A program made the position numbers and the translations under genes. Positions 37,501 through 46,377 of a DNA stretch of 47,911 bases are shown here, piece by piece; positions within the stretch are counted from its first letter, which is position 1; the number at the start of each line of letters is the position of its first letter. The stretch spans positions 1 through 47,911 of the forward strand of contig JAFGBD010000041.1 of assembly GCA_016933335.1 (NCBI GenBank), given 5' to 3'. This stretch comes from Bacteroidales bacterium (GTDB taxonomy: Bacteria > Bacteroidota > Bacteroidia > Bacteroidales > UBA10428). The notes under the pieces were generated by a model, which had not been told where the DNA came from, ran no database searches, and saw only the letters and a program-made list of their open reading frames with translations.

Positions 37501-38392
37501 ATACCAGTTCAGGATCCATTTCATAATCAGCAATTGCGTTGCCCGAAGGCTGGACATAGGGTCCCCATTCTGCAGGATAACCATCCGGATTATTTGGCTG
37601 ATGAATCACAACATCCGGAAAAAGGTATGTCTGTGTTACTGCAGTGCTTATTGCCTGGTTTTCTGTTATACATACTGCACTGATAACAGAAGTGGAATCA
37701 ATATGAACGGGTGAGGTATATAAACTGCCGTTGCCCGGGCCCGGTGTGCTTCCGTCTGTTGTATAATAAATATCTGCATTCTGCACTTCGCAGGACAGTT
37801 CCAGATCGAACGCTTCTTCGCAGAAGCCGTGTTTTTTATTAAAGACCGGAGGGGGAAGGATGGCTGCGGTTGATGATCCGTTATCGCTGCCGGGTGTGGG
37901 ATCAGAAAATGCAACATAAGTATTTTCGTAATATCCGTAAGAGATATCTGTCTGCTGGGCAGGAAATCCGGGATCAAACTCACTGACAGCCGTACCTCCC
38001 GGATTGAACAATGCAAGGTATTCGCCGTCACCGCTTAATTTAAAATTGGCATGCAGCTCGCTGCCTGAAGTATTCCTGTCTTTACCCGATGCAAATAATA
38101 CCATGTATTCATCCTGATTTATAGTGATATCCGGGAATACCCATTTCTTGGGCAGGCTTTTGTCATCGGTCACAGACCAGCCAAAAAGATTGATGGCTTC
38201 TGTTGTCGGATTGTATATTTCTATCCAGTCTGAATATTCACCATCTTCATCGGTCAGTGTTGTCTGGTTAAGAGCCATAAATTCGTTGATTCGCAATGTT
38301 TCAGACTGCGCAATGACCATAACCGGTAATGATGAAAAACACAATACAGATGCGATCATCCTACTCCAAATTTTTTTTTTAATCCTGTTCAT
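34520..38392 (-). CDS. CotH-kinase/lamin-tail protein secreted by T9SS
   Basis: A 1290-residue secreted multidomain protein. A signal peptide (ends VMVIAQ) is followed by a lamin-tail domain (about 32-160, RINEFMALNQTT…DWIEIYNPT) and a chitobiase C-terminal-like domain (ADIYYTTDGSTPGPG). The CotH-type atypical kinase domain follows (about 310-690, GVRLNGGHGRRPEKSPKHSF, GVYTASERMDADY, FFCWDSEHI). Next come a second YYTTDGNDP module, a jelly-roll-like insert (SDLTFDDASWQSCSG) and a second lamin-tail (VTEIHYHPLAG…FEFIEIKNTG). The C-terminus (YPNPFTDITYIDYRI…NRPADGFYFYRIE…KMLLMR) is a type A T9SS sorting domain, so it is displayed or released at the cell surface. The acidic kinase residues look intact. 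Its target is unknown. Confidence 0.9.
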   Translation of the reverse strand: MNRIKKKIWSRMIASVLCFSSLPVMVIAQSETLRINEFMALNQTTLTDEDGEYSDWIEIYNPTTEAINLFGWSVTDDKSLPKKWVFPDITINQDEYMVLFASGKDRNTSGSELHANFKLSGDGEYLALFNPGGTAVSEFDPGFPAQQTDISYGYYENTYVAFSDPTPGSDNGSSTAAILPPPVFNKKHGFCEEAFDLELSCEVQNADIYYTTDGSTPGPGNGSLYTSPVHIDSTSVISAVCITENQAISTAVTQTYLFPDVVIHQPNNPDGYPAEWGPYVQPSGNAIADYEMDPELVSDPSFAEKVKEALQDIPTISLVSDKGNFFSHDIDSVTGGIYIYTGAPGDETGLGWERPVSVEYFNAGDSVDFQVNCGVRLNGGHGRRPEKSPKHSFMLVFKSQYGPSRLNYPVFGEEAAQSFNNLILRAGFCMSWIHHDNTQREKGNLQRDVWAKDVQLAMGHHSSNSKYVHLYINGIYWGVYTASERMDADYAVSYFGGDEPEYDVIKDYMESGQDDPTVDGDTRAWDAMIGMVNDGLPDNEVYQAIQGKNPDGTPGHEQEAMIDIVNLTDYMLINYYGSNTDWDHHNWAAIRNRVNPGKGFKFFCWDSEHIVEDENGYALSEDNDYCPSRIFNKLKENQDFLRLFGERVVKHCYNGGVLTPEGAAQIWNIRKAEIEKSMDAEAARWGDYRRDVHPWAAGPYYLYTKDTYWQAEEDFMSETYFPERTGYFINQLRNEGLFPQTDAPFFMINGSPFSRNTISAGDILTMTSTQGTIYYTTDGNDPVDWHSSQESNETVLISESTNKKAVVPKSDIGSTWLSDLTFDDASWQSCSGMPGGVGYEKNTGYEGYITLDVSNDMYTGGTSPNTSCYVRIPFIVDAGDLSAFTSLILGIRYDDGFVAYLNGTKVAEVNAPASLAWNSASSGSHEASSQETFNISDYIGDLVAGNNLLAIQALNTNITSSDFIISATLSASDQAAGGNISLSAFPYAGEIVLNESTQIKARTFYNGEWSALNNRYFIIPDDYYDIKVTEIHYHPLAGDTIEDGKFEFIEIKNTGTSTLDLGGVRFIDGIEYEFDPETALRPGAFIVLAASRNCFYDRYGFLPFDQYSGQLDNNGERIVVVGSADDTLCSFRYNDGAGWPGSPDGLGNSLVPTDINPANDQNSPYYWRASYETGGSPGRDDIITEAITAEIPVRQKAVLYQNYPNPFTDITYIDYRIFEESQVKLSVYNMVGQNVITLVNSRQPAGLYQVEWNAADLSGNRPADGFYFYRIEIVNQYQAEVFTRKMLLMR

Positions 38393-38797
38393 GATACTAA
38401 ATTGTTATCAATAATAATTTTTAAACTTTAGGTTTTGTTTGCTTAACGAATACTTCATCTTTTTTAGGGCTGGACTGTAAGATAGAGGGTCAAATATAAT
38501 TTTTTTTTTAAAAATTATTGTAATAACTGCAGAATTGGCAGGGTTTGTTATTAGCCAGTCCCCGGAATTTTATACGCAGTTTTACAAATATAGATTCAAT
38601 TCCTGGACAAAGAATGAGAAAGGCAGGTACTATTCCGCCAAACTGGATTAAGCGCATCCTGCCTTCGGTCCAACTCCGGTATAAATTCTCGGCCGGAAGG
38701 TGAATATTGAAAGCGACAGCAAGAAGACCGGTATCGGTATATAGACCATAACCGGCATGCAATAAAAAGAATCAGGATTCTTTACCGTAAGTGATTC
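38393..38797. other. Intergenic region with a GC-richer patch
   Basis: About 400 bases between two minus-strand genes. The flanks are AT-rich with poly-T/A runs, but 38521-38760 is more GC-rich and stays open on the minus strand for 84 codons. That frame has no recognisable motif, no signal and an unlikely composition, so it is not called a gene. The patch may be decayed coding DNA. Confidence 0.5.
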
Positions 38798-40468
38798 TTA
38801 TTCCATTCTTACAGCATTCCTGTTTACTTCCTTTCCCTGATCAAAGATCTTTTTTGCATGGGATAAATCTGAATCAGACAGCCGGATATTGGCGGTCTGT
38901 TTACCTTCAAGCCGCATAAATATTTCAGTATTCACAGGACATGTGATGCCCTTCATGAAAAAATCACTGCTGTTATACAGTGAATACACCGGTGTCTTTT
39001 CGGGTATGACAGCCATGTTGGTTATGTTAATGTGCCGGGCTTCCCTGCATTCAACGCCGGCTTCTGCAGAGATGGTTATATTTTCAAATAAGATATCCTG
39101 AACCGGCATTTCGGGCAAACCCAGAATTTTTATCGCCTGTGATGCTCCGTAACACAAGATATTGCTGATATAAAACTTCTGAAATCGCGGGGTTTTTTCA
39201 TTTGCATCGAAAATAACTGCTGTATCTTCAACAGAGGCATCATAATAGGTATTAAACAGTATGGCTTCCCTTACGATATCCTTCATGTAGATATCCCGGA
39301 CAAATATGTTTTCGACCAGGCCTCCTCTTCCCCTGCTGCTTTTGAATCTTAGTCCGACATCTGTTGTTACGAAAGAACAATTGTTAACGAGGATATTCCG
39401 CATACCGCCATCGGTGTTGCTGCCGATGACAAACCCTCCGTGACCATGGTACACCTCACATCCTGTTATGACTACATTTTGCAGTGCCGGATCTTCATGA
39501 TAGTTTTTACTTTTACTCGACTTCATGCAGATAGCATCATCTCCGACACTCACAAGGCAATTGTGAACAAATATGTTCTTACCCCCGCCCAGGTCTATTC
39601 CGTCACCGTTTTGCGCCCACCATTCGTTAAATACCTTGATGTTACGAATGACCATATCATTACAGTAGGTGGGGTAAAGGACAAATTTTGGTGAATTCCT
39701 GAAAGTGGGTCCGTCGAATAATACATTACTGCACTGATAGAACACAACCATGTAAGGCCGCATATAATCACGTGCTGGTTCATAGTCTTTTGCCTCCAGT
39801 AATTTCTTGTCCTTATTCATAAGTTCTTCCAGGTAGGTTTCACCCTCCATGGCTTCCCGGGTTGGCCAGTACATTTTGCCGTCGCTGCTTACTGCTCCGC
39901 CTGATTCAACAAGTTTCTTCCATTGCGTCTCGGTGGTTTTCATTTTTTTAACCGGGCGCCATGTTTCACCTGAACCGTCAAGAATCCCTTCGCCTGTGAT
40001 AGCTATGTTTTCAAGACCGAAACCATAGATTGGCGGACTTACAATATAACTTTTATTGACAGGATTCCGGATGACGGGATAATCCTTATGATCACGGCTA
40101 AAGACAATCAGTGCCCCTTTTTCCAAATGAAGGTTGACGCTGCTCATGAAGCGGATGGGCCCTGTCAGCCATATTCCGGGAGGAACGATTACCCTGCCGC
40201 CTCCATTGGCATGGCATGTTTGAATTGCTGCTGCAAATGCTCCGGTATTTAACAGCTGCCCGTCACCCGATGCACCAAAATCAATAATGTTGTAACTCTT
40301 GTCCTCAAAAAAGGGCAGTTGAATATGAGGCATGTCAAATGGCATGTTACCGATATAATCGCCGAGGTTGACCGTCTCCTGGGCGTATTGTCTGATACAT
40401 GTCATGATTGCTGCCAGTGCAAATATTATGAAGTGCCTGAAGGTTGAATTGTAATTTCCTGTTTTCAT
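38798..40468 (-). CDS. GH28 polygalacturonase-type glycoside hydrolase
   Basis: A secreted right-handed beta-helix pectinase-type enzyme of about 556 residues with a signal peptide (HFIIFALAAIMTCIRQYAQE). The start of the helix reads YNIIDFGASGDGQLLNT. The GH28 catalytic motifs are present in order: QNGDGIDLGG (motif NxD), VGDDAICMKSS (paired Asp), HGHGGFVIGSNTDGG (GHG) and LRFKSSRGRGG (RIK-like). Inverting hydrolysis of galacturonosyl or related linkages is expected. An ATG at 40489 adds seven residues; 40468 places the signal normally. The sugar porter further on may serve the same diet, but no full pectin locus surrounds it. Confidence 0.9.
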   Translation of the reverse strand: MKTGNYNSTFRHFIIFALAAIMTCIRQYAQETVNLGDYIGNMPFDMPHIQLPFFEDKSYNIIDFGASGDGQLLNTGAFAAAIQTCHANGGGRVIVPPGIWLTGPIRFMSSVNLHLEKGALIVFSRDHKDYPVIRNPVNKSYIVSPPIYGFGLENIAITGEGILDGSGETWRPVKKMKTTETQWKKLVESGGAVSSDGKMYWPTREAMEGETYLEELMNKDKKLLEAKDYEPARDYMRPYMVVFYQCSNVLFDGPTFRNSPKFVLYPTYCNDMVIRNIKVFNEWWAQNGDGIDLGGGKNIFVHNCLVSVGDDAICMKSSKSKNYHEDPALQNVVITGCEVYHGHGGFVIGSNTDGGMRNILVNNCSFVTTDVGLRFKSSRGRGGLVENIFVRDIYMKDIVREAILFNTYYDASVEDTAVIFDANEKTPRFQKFYISNILCYGASQAIKILGLPEMPVQDILFENITISAEAGVECREARHINITNMAVIPEKTPVYSLYNSSDFFMKGITCPVNTEIFMRLEGKQTANIRLSDSDLSHAKKIFDQGKEVNRNAVRME

Positions 40469-40561
40469 GGTTTTAATTTTAATAAACATCTGTCTGGAGG
40501 TAATATACCCTGGTTGGTAAATTATTTATCAGAATTTTTAAAAGCATTACCAGTATTTTAT

Positions 40562-40645
40562 ATTTGAATCCCGGCGAGCGCATTGCTTTCAGTGAGCTCC
40601 GCTTCGCTCCGGTTCCCCGTAACTTTGCTTCGAGGAGAATCAATC
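40562..40645 (+). repeat. Dispersed structured repeat, copy 2
   Basis: Shares ATTTGAATCCCGGCGAGCGC, the GAGCTCCGCTTCGCTCCGG segment and CCCCGTAACTTTGCTTCGAGG with the copies at 30615 and 47822. The terminal hairpin is imperfect here. Its 3' end (AGAATCAATC) resembles that of the diverged copy near 30795. It lies between the divergent GH28 and rsgA genes. Confidence 0.9.
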
Positions 40646-40759
40646 ACACAAAAATAACCAATTGTCTTCGGAGAAGAAATCTATTATGCAAGAAGGTGTG
40701 CAATTTTTCTTATAATTGATAAATTTGAAGTTAATAATGATTAAAAAATACTGTCAGGA

Positions 40760-41827
40760 TTGAAACTGGAAGAACTTGGATTTGATGATCATCTCGGACA
40801 ATTCAGGGCTGAGCATCATCTCACTGGCTTTGAAACAGGGAGGGTGATCACAGAACATAAAGAACGTTATAACGTACTCACCGAAAAAGGTGAGTTTGAG
40901 GCTGAAATCACAGGCAATATGCGGTTTACTGCAGAGAATCGGCTCGATTATCCAGCCGTGGGTGACTGGGTAACCCTGACAGTATATGATGATAGTTTTG
41001 CCATCATACATCAGATTTTTCCCAGAAAATCTGTTCTTGTTCGCCAGGCTGTCGGCAGGTTCGGGGACAAACAGGTTATTGCAGCCAATATCGATTTTGC
41101 ATTCATCGTACAATCAGCTGACAGGGATTTCAATATAAACAGGCTGGAACGATACCTGACTATTTGTTATGCAGCTCCTATCAGGCCAATTATTATCTTA
41201 AGCAAAACAGACCTGTTGAGCGGAGAAGGTCTGTCTGAACTGGTAGCCAGACTAAACCAAAGAATCGCAGACACTCAGTTGATTCCCCTTAGTAATCAGA
41301 CCATGAACGGATATAATACTTTGCTGTCGGCACTGGTTAAGGGAAAGACATATTGTTTTCTTGGCTCTTCAGGTGTTGGCAAGTCAACCATCATTAACAA
41401 TCTTGCAGGTCAGGAATTAATAAAAACGAATAACATAAGTTTCAGTACAGGCAAGGGGAAGCATACCACCAGCCGCAGGGAATTAATCATCCTCTCTAAC
41501 GGATCCATATTAATTGACACTCCGGGATTAAGGGAGGTTGGAATTGCTGATACATCAGATGGTCTTGAAAGTACTTTTGAGAATATATACAACCTGTCCA
41601 CCCAATGCAGGTTCAACAATTGCACCCATACCCGTGAAAAAGGCTGTGCCATTCTTGAAGCTGTTGAAAAAGGAGTGATCAGCAGAGAATCTTATAATAA
41701 TTATTTGAAAATGGTCAGGGAGAGGGCCAGATTTAACACGAGTGTGGCGGAAAAACGAAAAAAAGACAAGGTCTTTGGCAAAATGTGCAAAGAGGCTGTA
41801 AAATACAGAAAACAAAAAAAATTTTAA
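40760..41827 (+). CDS. rsgA: Ribosome small subunit-dependent GTPase A
   Basis: GTPase that helps mature the 30S ribosomal subunit. At 355 residues it has the three RsgA parts: an N-terminal OB fold (GRVITEHKERYNVLTEKGEF, AVGDWVTL), a circularly permuted G domain with motif order G4 (LSKTDLL), G1 (GSSGVGKSTIINN) and G3 (DTPGLRE), and a C-terminal zinc finger (CRFNNCTHTREKGC). The start is TTG at 40760: no in-frame ATG exists, the family N-terminus begins about here, and AGGA precedes it. The basic C-terminal tail (RKKDKVFGKM…RKQKKF) is typical. Confidence 0.96.
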   Translation: MKLEELGFDDHLGQFRAEHHLTGFETGRVITEHKERYNVLTEKGEFEAEITGNMRFTAENRLDYPAVGDWVTLTVYDDSFAIIHQIFPRKSVLVRQAVGRFGDKQVIAANIDFAFIVQSADRDFNINRLERYLTICYAAPIRPIIILSKTDLLSGEGLSELVARLNQRIADTQLIPLSNQTMNGYNTLLSALVKGKTYCFLGSSGVGKSTIINNLAGQELIKTNNISFSTGKGKHTTSRRELIILSNGSILIDTPGLREVGIADTSDGLESTFENIYNLSTQCRFNNCTHTREKGCAILEAVEKGVISRESYNNYLKMVRERARFNTSVAEKRKKDKVFGKMCKEAVKYRKQKKF

Positions 41828-41921
41828 TACCTGATTTAAGTATGATATGCCCATTCGAATAGAAATTTGTATTAATTTGGTTCCTGAAATATTGAACCTG
41901 TCATGAAAATGATGATGCCTG

Positions 41922-44285
41922 ATGACAGGCAAATTTATGAATTATAGTTATATGCATTTATTCAACCACGCATCTGCTTTTTCCCGTTTTCTCCTTCCGG
42001 TCTTCATATCGCTTTTACAAACTTATCCGGTTTATTTGCAGGAATTCACTTATAAAGAGCAAAAAGAATTCGCAGGTTTTGAGGATTATGTGCTGATGTC
42101 GGGATTCTCTACCTTTCGCAATTATTTTGCGGTCACAGTGGGAAATAATCATATTCTGATTTATGACAGAAACTGGAATGTAACTTATGAACACAAAGGC
42201 AATCCGGATGCGAGGGCAGGTGTTTTTGTCTTTTCTCCTGATGAGCAATACATGGTCTTTACCAAGTATAAGTATGAGAATGATATTGCTGTTGTCCGTC
42301 TGGCTGATATGAAAGTCATTCAGGTGCTTAACGAACCCAAAGGCTGGATAAATGATGTGAAGCTTTCTGACGACGGCAAATGGATGGCCGCATGCTGCCA
42401 GGACAAATTGATACATGTTTGGAAGTGGGACGGTAAAGTTTACCATTACAAATATAGAATAACGGATCATTCCAGGGAGACTTCAGCCGTTGCATTTAAC
42501 ACAGGCGGTACTTTAATGGTTACAGGAGGAAATGATTATAAAATCAATCTTTACCGTATTTCTGATGAAACATGCACATTGTTACAGACCTTTACGCTGG
42601 ATGAATATTACAGCGATATTGCCTTTCATCCTGAGAAAGAACTTTTTGTGGTTGGGGGAAGGCAGAGGTTGAGGTTCTATCATAAGCAGGGAGCAGAATT
42701 CAGGATGAAGGAAGATTTGGATTTTGATGTGAACCACAGGATATCATTCTCCCCTGACGGTAAATATCTGGCAGCAGGTATTTCCAATACGCTTCACATT
42801 TTTCAGGAGAAAAACGGTTCTTATGTGGAGGCTGATATGATTTACAGGCACTCCGATCACGTATTTGGCGGTGCTTTTTCTGAGGATGGCCGGTTTCTTA
42901 CCAGTTGCAGTTCGGATAAAAGTACCATCATATGGGAAGTTACCGGTATCACACCGACTAACAAGTCAAAGCTTGTGGAATACCTTGGTAAGGATCTGAC
43001 CAATGCACAGAAACAAATCTTAAGACCGGATATTGTAAGCAAGATCATTAACCGGGCAAACAGGTCATTAACCCTGCCAAAAGATGAGTTCGAAACCTCT
43101 GCAGCATACATGAAAAGAAAGGAGATGCTTTCAGATGAAATATTGGGAGAGTTACAGAAGCAGCTTGAAAAGGAGTATGGTATTAAAGCGGACAGCAGGA
43201 ATACCGTTATTAGCATTCCTCTTCAAGATCTTGTAAGCTATAATGCAGATCTTAAGATATATAAGATAAGGTTCATGGAGACGGAGGCCGGTGTGGATAT
43301 ACCCATTGAAGAGGCCAGACAGCTGAAAAGTAGTCATGAAAAAGCCTTGATCCAGGCAAATAAGACTCCGCGCAGGGACGGGAAAAGTTTTATTTACTCC
43401 GGATATAGACTGCAGCATCCGAATGGTAAGACCTACGATGTTACACCTGTGGAAAATCCGTTCCATGGAAAGACACAGAACATTCCGGGCAGGCAGTATC
43501 TGTTTGATACAGAGCCAGTACATGAAGAAGACAGGCAGTTTGCGGAAGACCTGTCAGACCATCATTCGCTGGCCCTGATATTTGCATCCAATGTTTACGA
43601 TACATACGGAGAGCTGGTTAATCCTGTTTTTGATGCAAGGACAATTGGAGCCGAACTTGAAAACAACTATAGTACCTATGTTGAAATAATAGAGAATCCG
43701 ACGCTGAACGAGGTTGCATCAAGGATAAGAGAATATGCAAAAAGGAGTTACAGCGATAACGACTATCTTTTGATATTCTTTGCAGGCCATGGCACATATG
43801 ATGAGGTATTTAAAGAAGGTTATGTGGTTTTCCGCGATTCCAGGGAAGATGATGTGGCAAAATCAACCTATTTGTCACATTCAAACCTGAGAACCATGAT
43901 CAATAACATACCATGCAAACATATTATGCTTGTGATGGATGTATGTTTCGGAGGCACATTCGATCCCCTTATCGCCTCAAGAAGCAGGGCTGCTGATATG
44001 TATGCCGATGTTTCAAACGAAGAATATCTTGCCCGGAAATCGAGGTACAAAACACGGTACTACCTGACATCCGGGGGAAAAGAATATGTTCCTGACGGCC
44101 GCCCCGGCCAGCATTCACCTTTTGCCCGGAAATTCATCGAAGCACTCAGAAATTACGGGGGCAAAGATAATATTTTAACTGTCAATGAAATTCTGCAGTT
44201 CATTGAAAAGGTTGATCCGCAGCCATGCTTTGGAGAATTTGGTAACAATGAGCCGGGAAGCGATTTCATGCTGATCGCAAAATAA
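41922..44285 (+). CDS. WD40-repeat caspase-family peptidase
   Basis: A 787-residue protein. A probable signal peptide (FSRFLLPVFISLLQTYPVYLQ) precedes a WD40-type propeller (about 50-350) with blades such as INDVKLSDDGKWMAACCQDKLIHVWKW and SAVAFNTGGTLMVTGGNDYKI. A helical/beta linker domain (about 350-530) follows. The C-terminal peptidase C14 (caspase-like) domain starts at LALIFASNVYDTYGELVNPVFDA and has His623 (FFAGHGTYDE) and Cys675 (LVMDVCFGGT) as the catalytic dyad. Both are in the expected places, so it should be active. The N-terminal signal would put the enzyme outside the cytosol, which is unusual for WD40-caspase fusions. ATGs at 41937 and 41952 are alternative starts. The gene follows rsgA by about 95 bases and has no partner gene. 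Confidence 0.9.
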   Translation: MTGKFMNYSYMHLFNHASAFSRFLLPVFISLLQTYPVYLQEFTYKEQKEFAGFEDYVLMSGFSTFRNYFAVTVGNNHILIYDRNWNVTYEHKGNPDARAGVFVFSPDEQYMVFTKYKYENDIAVVRLADMKVIQVLNEPKGWINDVKLSDDGKWMAACCQDKLIHVWKWDGKVYHYKYRITDHSRETSAVAFNTGGTLMVTGGNDYKINLYRISDETCTLLQTFTLDEYYSDIAFHPEKELFVVGGRQRLRFYHKQGAEFRMKEDLDFDVNHRISFSPDGKYLAAGISNTLHIFQEKNGSYVEADMIYRHSDHVFGGAFSEDGRFLTSCSSDKSTIIWEVTGITPTNKSKLVEYLGKDLTNAQKQILRPDIVSKIINRANRSLTLPKDEFETSAAYMKRKEMLSDEILGELQKQLEKEYGIKADSRNTVISIPLQDLVSYNADLKIYKIRFMETEAGVDIPIEEARQLKSSHEKALIQANKTPRRDGKSFIYSGYRLQHPNGKTYDVTPVENPFHGKTQNIPGRQYLFDTEPVHEEDRQFAEDLSDHHSLALIFASNVYDTYGELVNPVFDARTIGAELENNYSTYVEIIENPTLNEVASRIREYAKRSYSDNDYLLIFFAGHGTYDEVFKEGYVVFRDSREDDVAKSTYLSHSNLRTMINNIPCKHIMLVMDVCFGGTFDPLIASRSRAADMYADVSNEEYLARKSRYKTRYYLTSGGKEYVPDGRPGQHSPFARKFIEALRNYGGKDNILTVNEILQFIEKVDPQPCFGEFGNNEPGSDFMLIAK

Positions 44286-44356
44286 AAATGTTATGATCAT
44301 TATTCATGCAGATCTGTGAAACAACAAACAGGCCATAACGTGTTGCCTGTCACATA

Positions 44357-45763
44357 TCATTTACCCAGCAGTTCCTTTTCTACCTCCTCCAGCGATTTTC
44401 CTTTGGTTTCGGGCAATCTTGATTTAATAAAAATAAACCCCGCTATACAAATAGCTGAGTATATCCAGAAGGCTCCTGAAATGTTCACCGCTTTTCTGAT
44501 GAACGGAAAGAATAAAACCAGAAGGGTGCTGGCGATCCATAAGAAAGAGGTAGCGGCAGCCATCGCTGCTCCCCTGATACGGTTGGGAAAGATCTCGGAA
44601 AGTATCACCCATGTAATGGGACCAAGTGACATGGCATAGATGGCGATGGCCAGGACAATGACTGAAAGGACAACATATCCTCCTGAACTGATAAAATAAC
44701 TGATTCCCAGAATGATATATGTGAATGCCAGTCCCGATGATCCGAATAGCATCAGTTTTCTTCTTCCCCAGCCATCAACTGTTCTGATGGCAATAAAAGT
44801 AAAAATGAGATTTACCGTTCCGGTAATGACAATGTTGAAAAGTGACGAGCTGATTCCGAAGCCGGCAGATGTAAAAACCTCTTCAGCATAATTGAAGACG
44901 ATGTTTATACCGCACCATTGCTGAAATACTGCCAGGACAAAGCCTGTTATAAGAACAGGTCTGACATCCTTATTTAGCAAGGCTTTTGCATCGATTTTTT
45001 CTGCTATGTTTTTTAAAGAGAATTGAATCTCTTTTTCCACTTCATCAGCATAGGATCCCCGGCCTATCTTCTGCAATATCCTCAGTGCTTTCTGACTTCT
45101 ATCCATTTTAGTAAGCCATCTGGGACTTTCGGGAATAATAAATGCCAGCATAAAAAACATAAATGCGGGTATTGTCTCTGCCCAGAACATCCAACGCCAG
45201 CCCATCTGTCCGTTCCATGAATTTAATATCTGTTCATTGGTCGCATTCTCCGGTACTTTCTCTGCAATCAGGTAATTGATGATCTGTGCCAGCAGAATGC
45301 CAGTGACAATGGTTAACTGGTTTAGTGATACAAATTTTCCGCGCATGTGTTTCGGCGACACCTCTGCTATGTAGATTGGTGAAATACAGGATGCCACACC
45401 AATACCCATGCCACCGATTATTCTGAATGTCATGAAAGAAGCGTATTCACCTGCAAATCCTGTACCAACTGCCGAAAGCGTGAAAAGCAGCGCAGACAGG
45501 AACAGTGATTTCTTCCGGCCCAGTCTTTCACTCAGGTAACCTGCAAACATTGCACCGGGAATGCACCCGATCAGGGCGCTGCTCATTGCCCAGGCCTGTC
45601 TGCCTGGCAGATCAGTGATGCCAAAATAACGTTCGTAAAAAAATTTACCTCCGCCAATGACCACCCAGTCATAACCAAATAACAAACCACCCAGGGCAGC
45701 TACCATCGAAATGGCAAAGATATATCTGATATTGAGCCTTATTTGGGGGGATGATGACTGCAT
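44357..45763 (-). CDS. MFS sugar porter (sugar:H+ symporter)
   Basis: A 468-residue permease with twelve hydrophobic segments. The sugar-porter signatures are present: GGLLFGYDWVVIGGG in helix 1, GRKKSLFLSA after helix 2, RIIGGMGIGVASCISPIYIAEVSP (helices 4-5), PESPRWL in the central loop, QQWCGIN in helix 7, GWGRRKLM and PETKGKSLEEVE at the end. It is close in pattern to bacterial xylose/glucose/galactose symporters (XylE type); the sugar cannot be fixed from sequence. It converges on the caspase gene across about 70 bases. Confidence 0.93.
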   Translation of the reverse strand: MQSSSPQIRLNIRYIFAISMVAALGGLLFGYDWVVIGGGKFFYERYFGITDLPGRQAWAMSSALIGCIPGAMFAGYLSERLGRKKSLFLSALLFTLSAVGTGFAGEYASFMTFRIIGGMGIGVASCISPIYIAEVSPKHMRGKFVSLNQLTIVTGILLAQIINYLIAEKVPENATNEQILNSWNGQMGWRWMFWAETIPAFMFFMLAFIIPESPRWLTKMDRSQKALRILQKIGRGSYADEVEKEIQFSLKNIAEKIDAKALLNKDVRPVLITGFVLAVFQQWCGINIVFNYAEEVFTSAGFGISSSLFNIVITGTVNLIFTFIAIRTVDGWGRRKLMLFGSSGLAFTYIILGISYFISSGGYVVLSVIVLAIAIYAMSLGPITWVILSEIFPNRIRGAAMAAATSFLWIASTLLVLFFPFIRKAVNISGAFWIYSAICIAGFIFIKSRLPETKGKSLEEVEKELLGK

Positions 45764-45782
45764 GTAACCTGATCCGATGAGT

Positions 45783-46349
45783 TTATGCTTTTTTAAAGAG
45801 GTTAACTGACAGACCAGAAAGTGTGATCATCACAATCATCATTAAACCGAAGGCAGATGCACCAACCACTGCAAAAATTGTTGAAGCTGCGCCCCTGGCC
45901 GGTTCAATTCCACCGGAAACGACAGATAAGGTGGGACTTATCAGTATATATATCCCGATAAAAATGAACAAAGCATGAAAAAAGTAATAAATGATCTTTC
46001 CAAAAAGGGTGGTTTTAAAATCAAAGTCCTTTTTTGGGCTTTGCCTGAAATGATGCATATAGTCCTGCCATTTTCGATAGCTTTCCCGGTCAAATGAACC
46101 TGCTCTTGCATGGTATGATCTTCTGTTTGACTGAGGCCTGTATGAATTTGTATAAAGGCTGTACTTGAGTGGATTGTAATCCACCAGGTAATCAAATGCT
46201 TTTTTTATTTTTATAAACTCCTGGTTGGCATATGGGGAATGATTCAGGTCGGGGTGATAGATTTTGGCTTTTTTGCGGAATGCCTGTTTGATTTCAGCCT
46301 GGTTTGCTCCGGGATTCAGATCCAATATTTTACAGCATGTTGCGTACAT
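45783..46349 (-). CDS. J-domain (DnaJ-like) membrane protein
   Basis: About 188 residues. An N-terminal J domain (MYATCCKILDLNPGANQAEI…KKAKIYHPDLNHSP…FIKIKKAFDYLVD) with the HPD tripeptide shows it can stimulate an Hsp70 (DnaK). A linker with Tyr/Arg/Ser follows, then two hydrophobic segments (FFHALFIFIGIYILISPTL and STIFAVVGASAFGLMMIVMI), so it is membrane-anchored. No Gly/Phe or zinc finger region as in DnaJ. An upstream ATG at 46397 adds 16 residues ahead of the J domain and would overlap the previous gene; 46349 fits the domain better. Client unknown. Confidence 0.82.
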   Translation of the reverse strand: MYATCCKILDLNPGANQAEIKQAFRKKAKIYHPDLNHSPYANQEFIKIKKAFDYLVDYNPLKYSLYTNSYRPQSNRRSYHARAGSFDRESYRKWQDYMHHFRQSPKKDFDFKTTLFGKIIYYFFHALFIFIGIYILISPTLSVVSGGIEPARGAASTIFAVVGASAFGLMMIVMITLSGLSVNLFKKA

Positions 46350-46377
46350 TTTGTTATTAAGGGATTTGTTCAAACCG

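Noticed and set aside
38508..38762. 84-codon minus-strand frame
   Set aside because: No signal, motif or family; composition is unlike neighbouring genes. Better treated as a possible remnant than as a gene.
44328..44350. ACAGGC/GCCTGT hairpin between the convergent caspase and sugar porter genes
   Set aside because: Six base pairs with an 11-base loop and no T-run on either strand; too weak to call a terminator.
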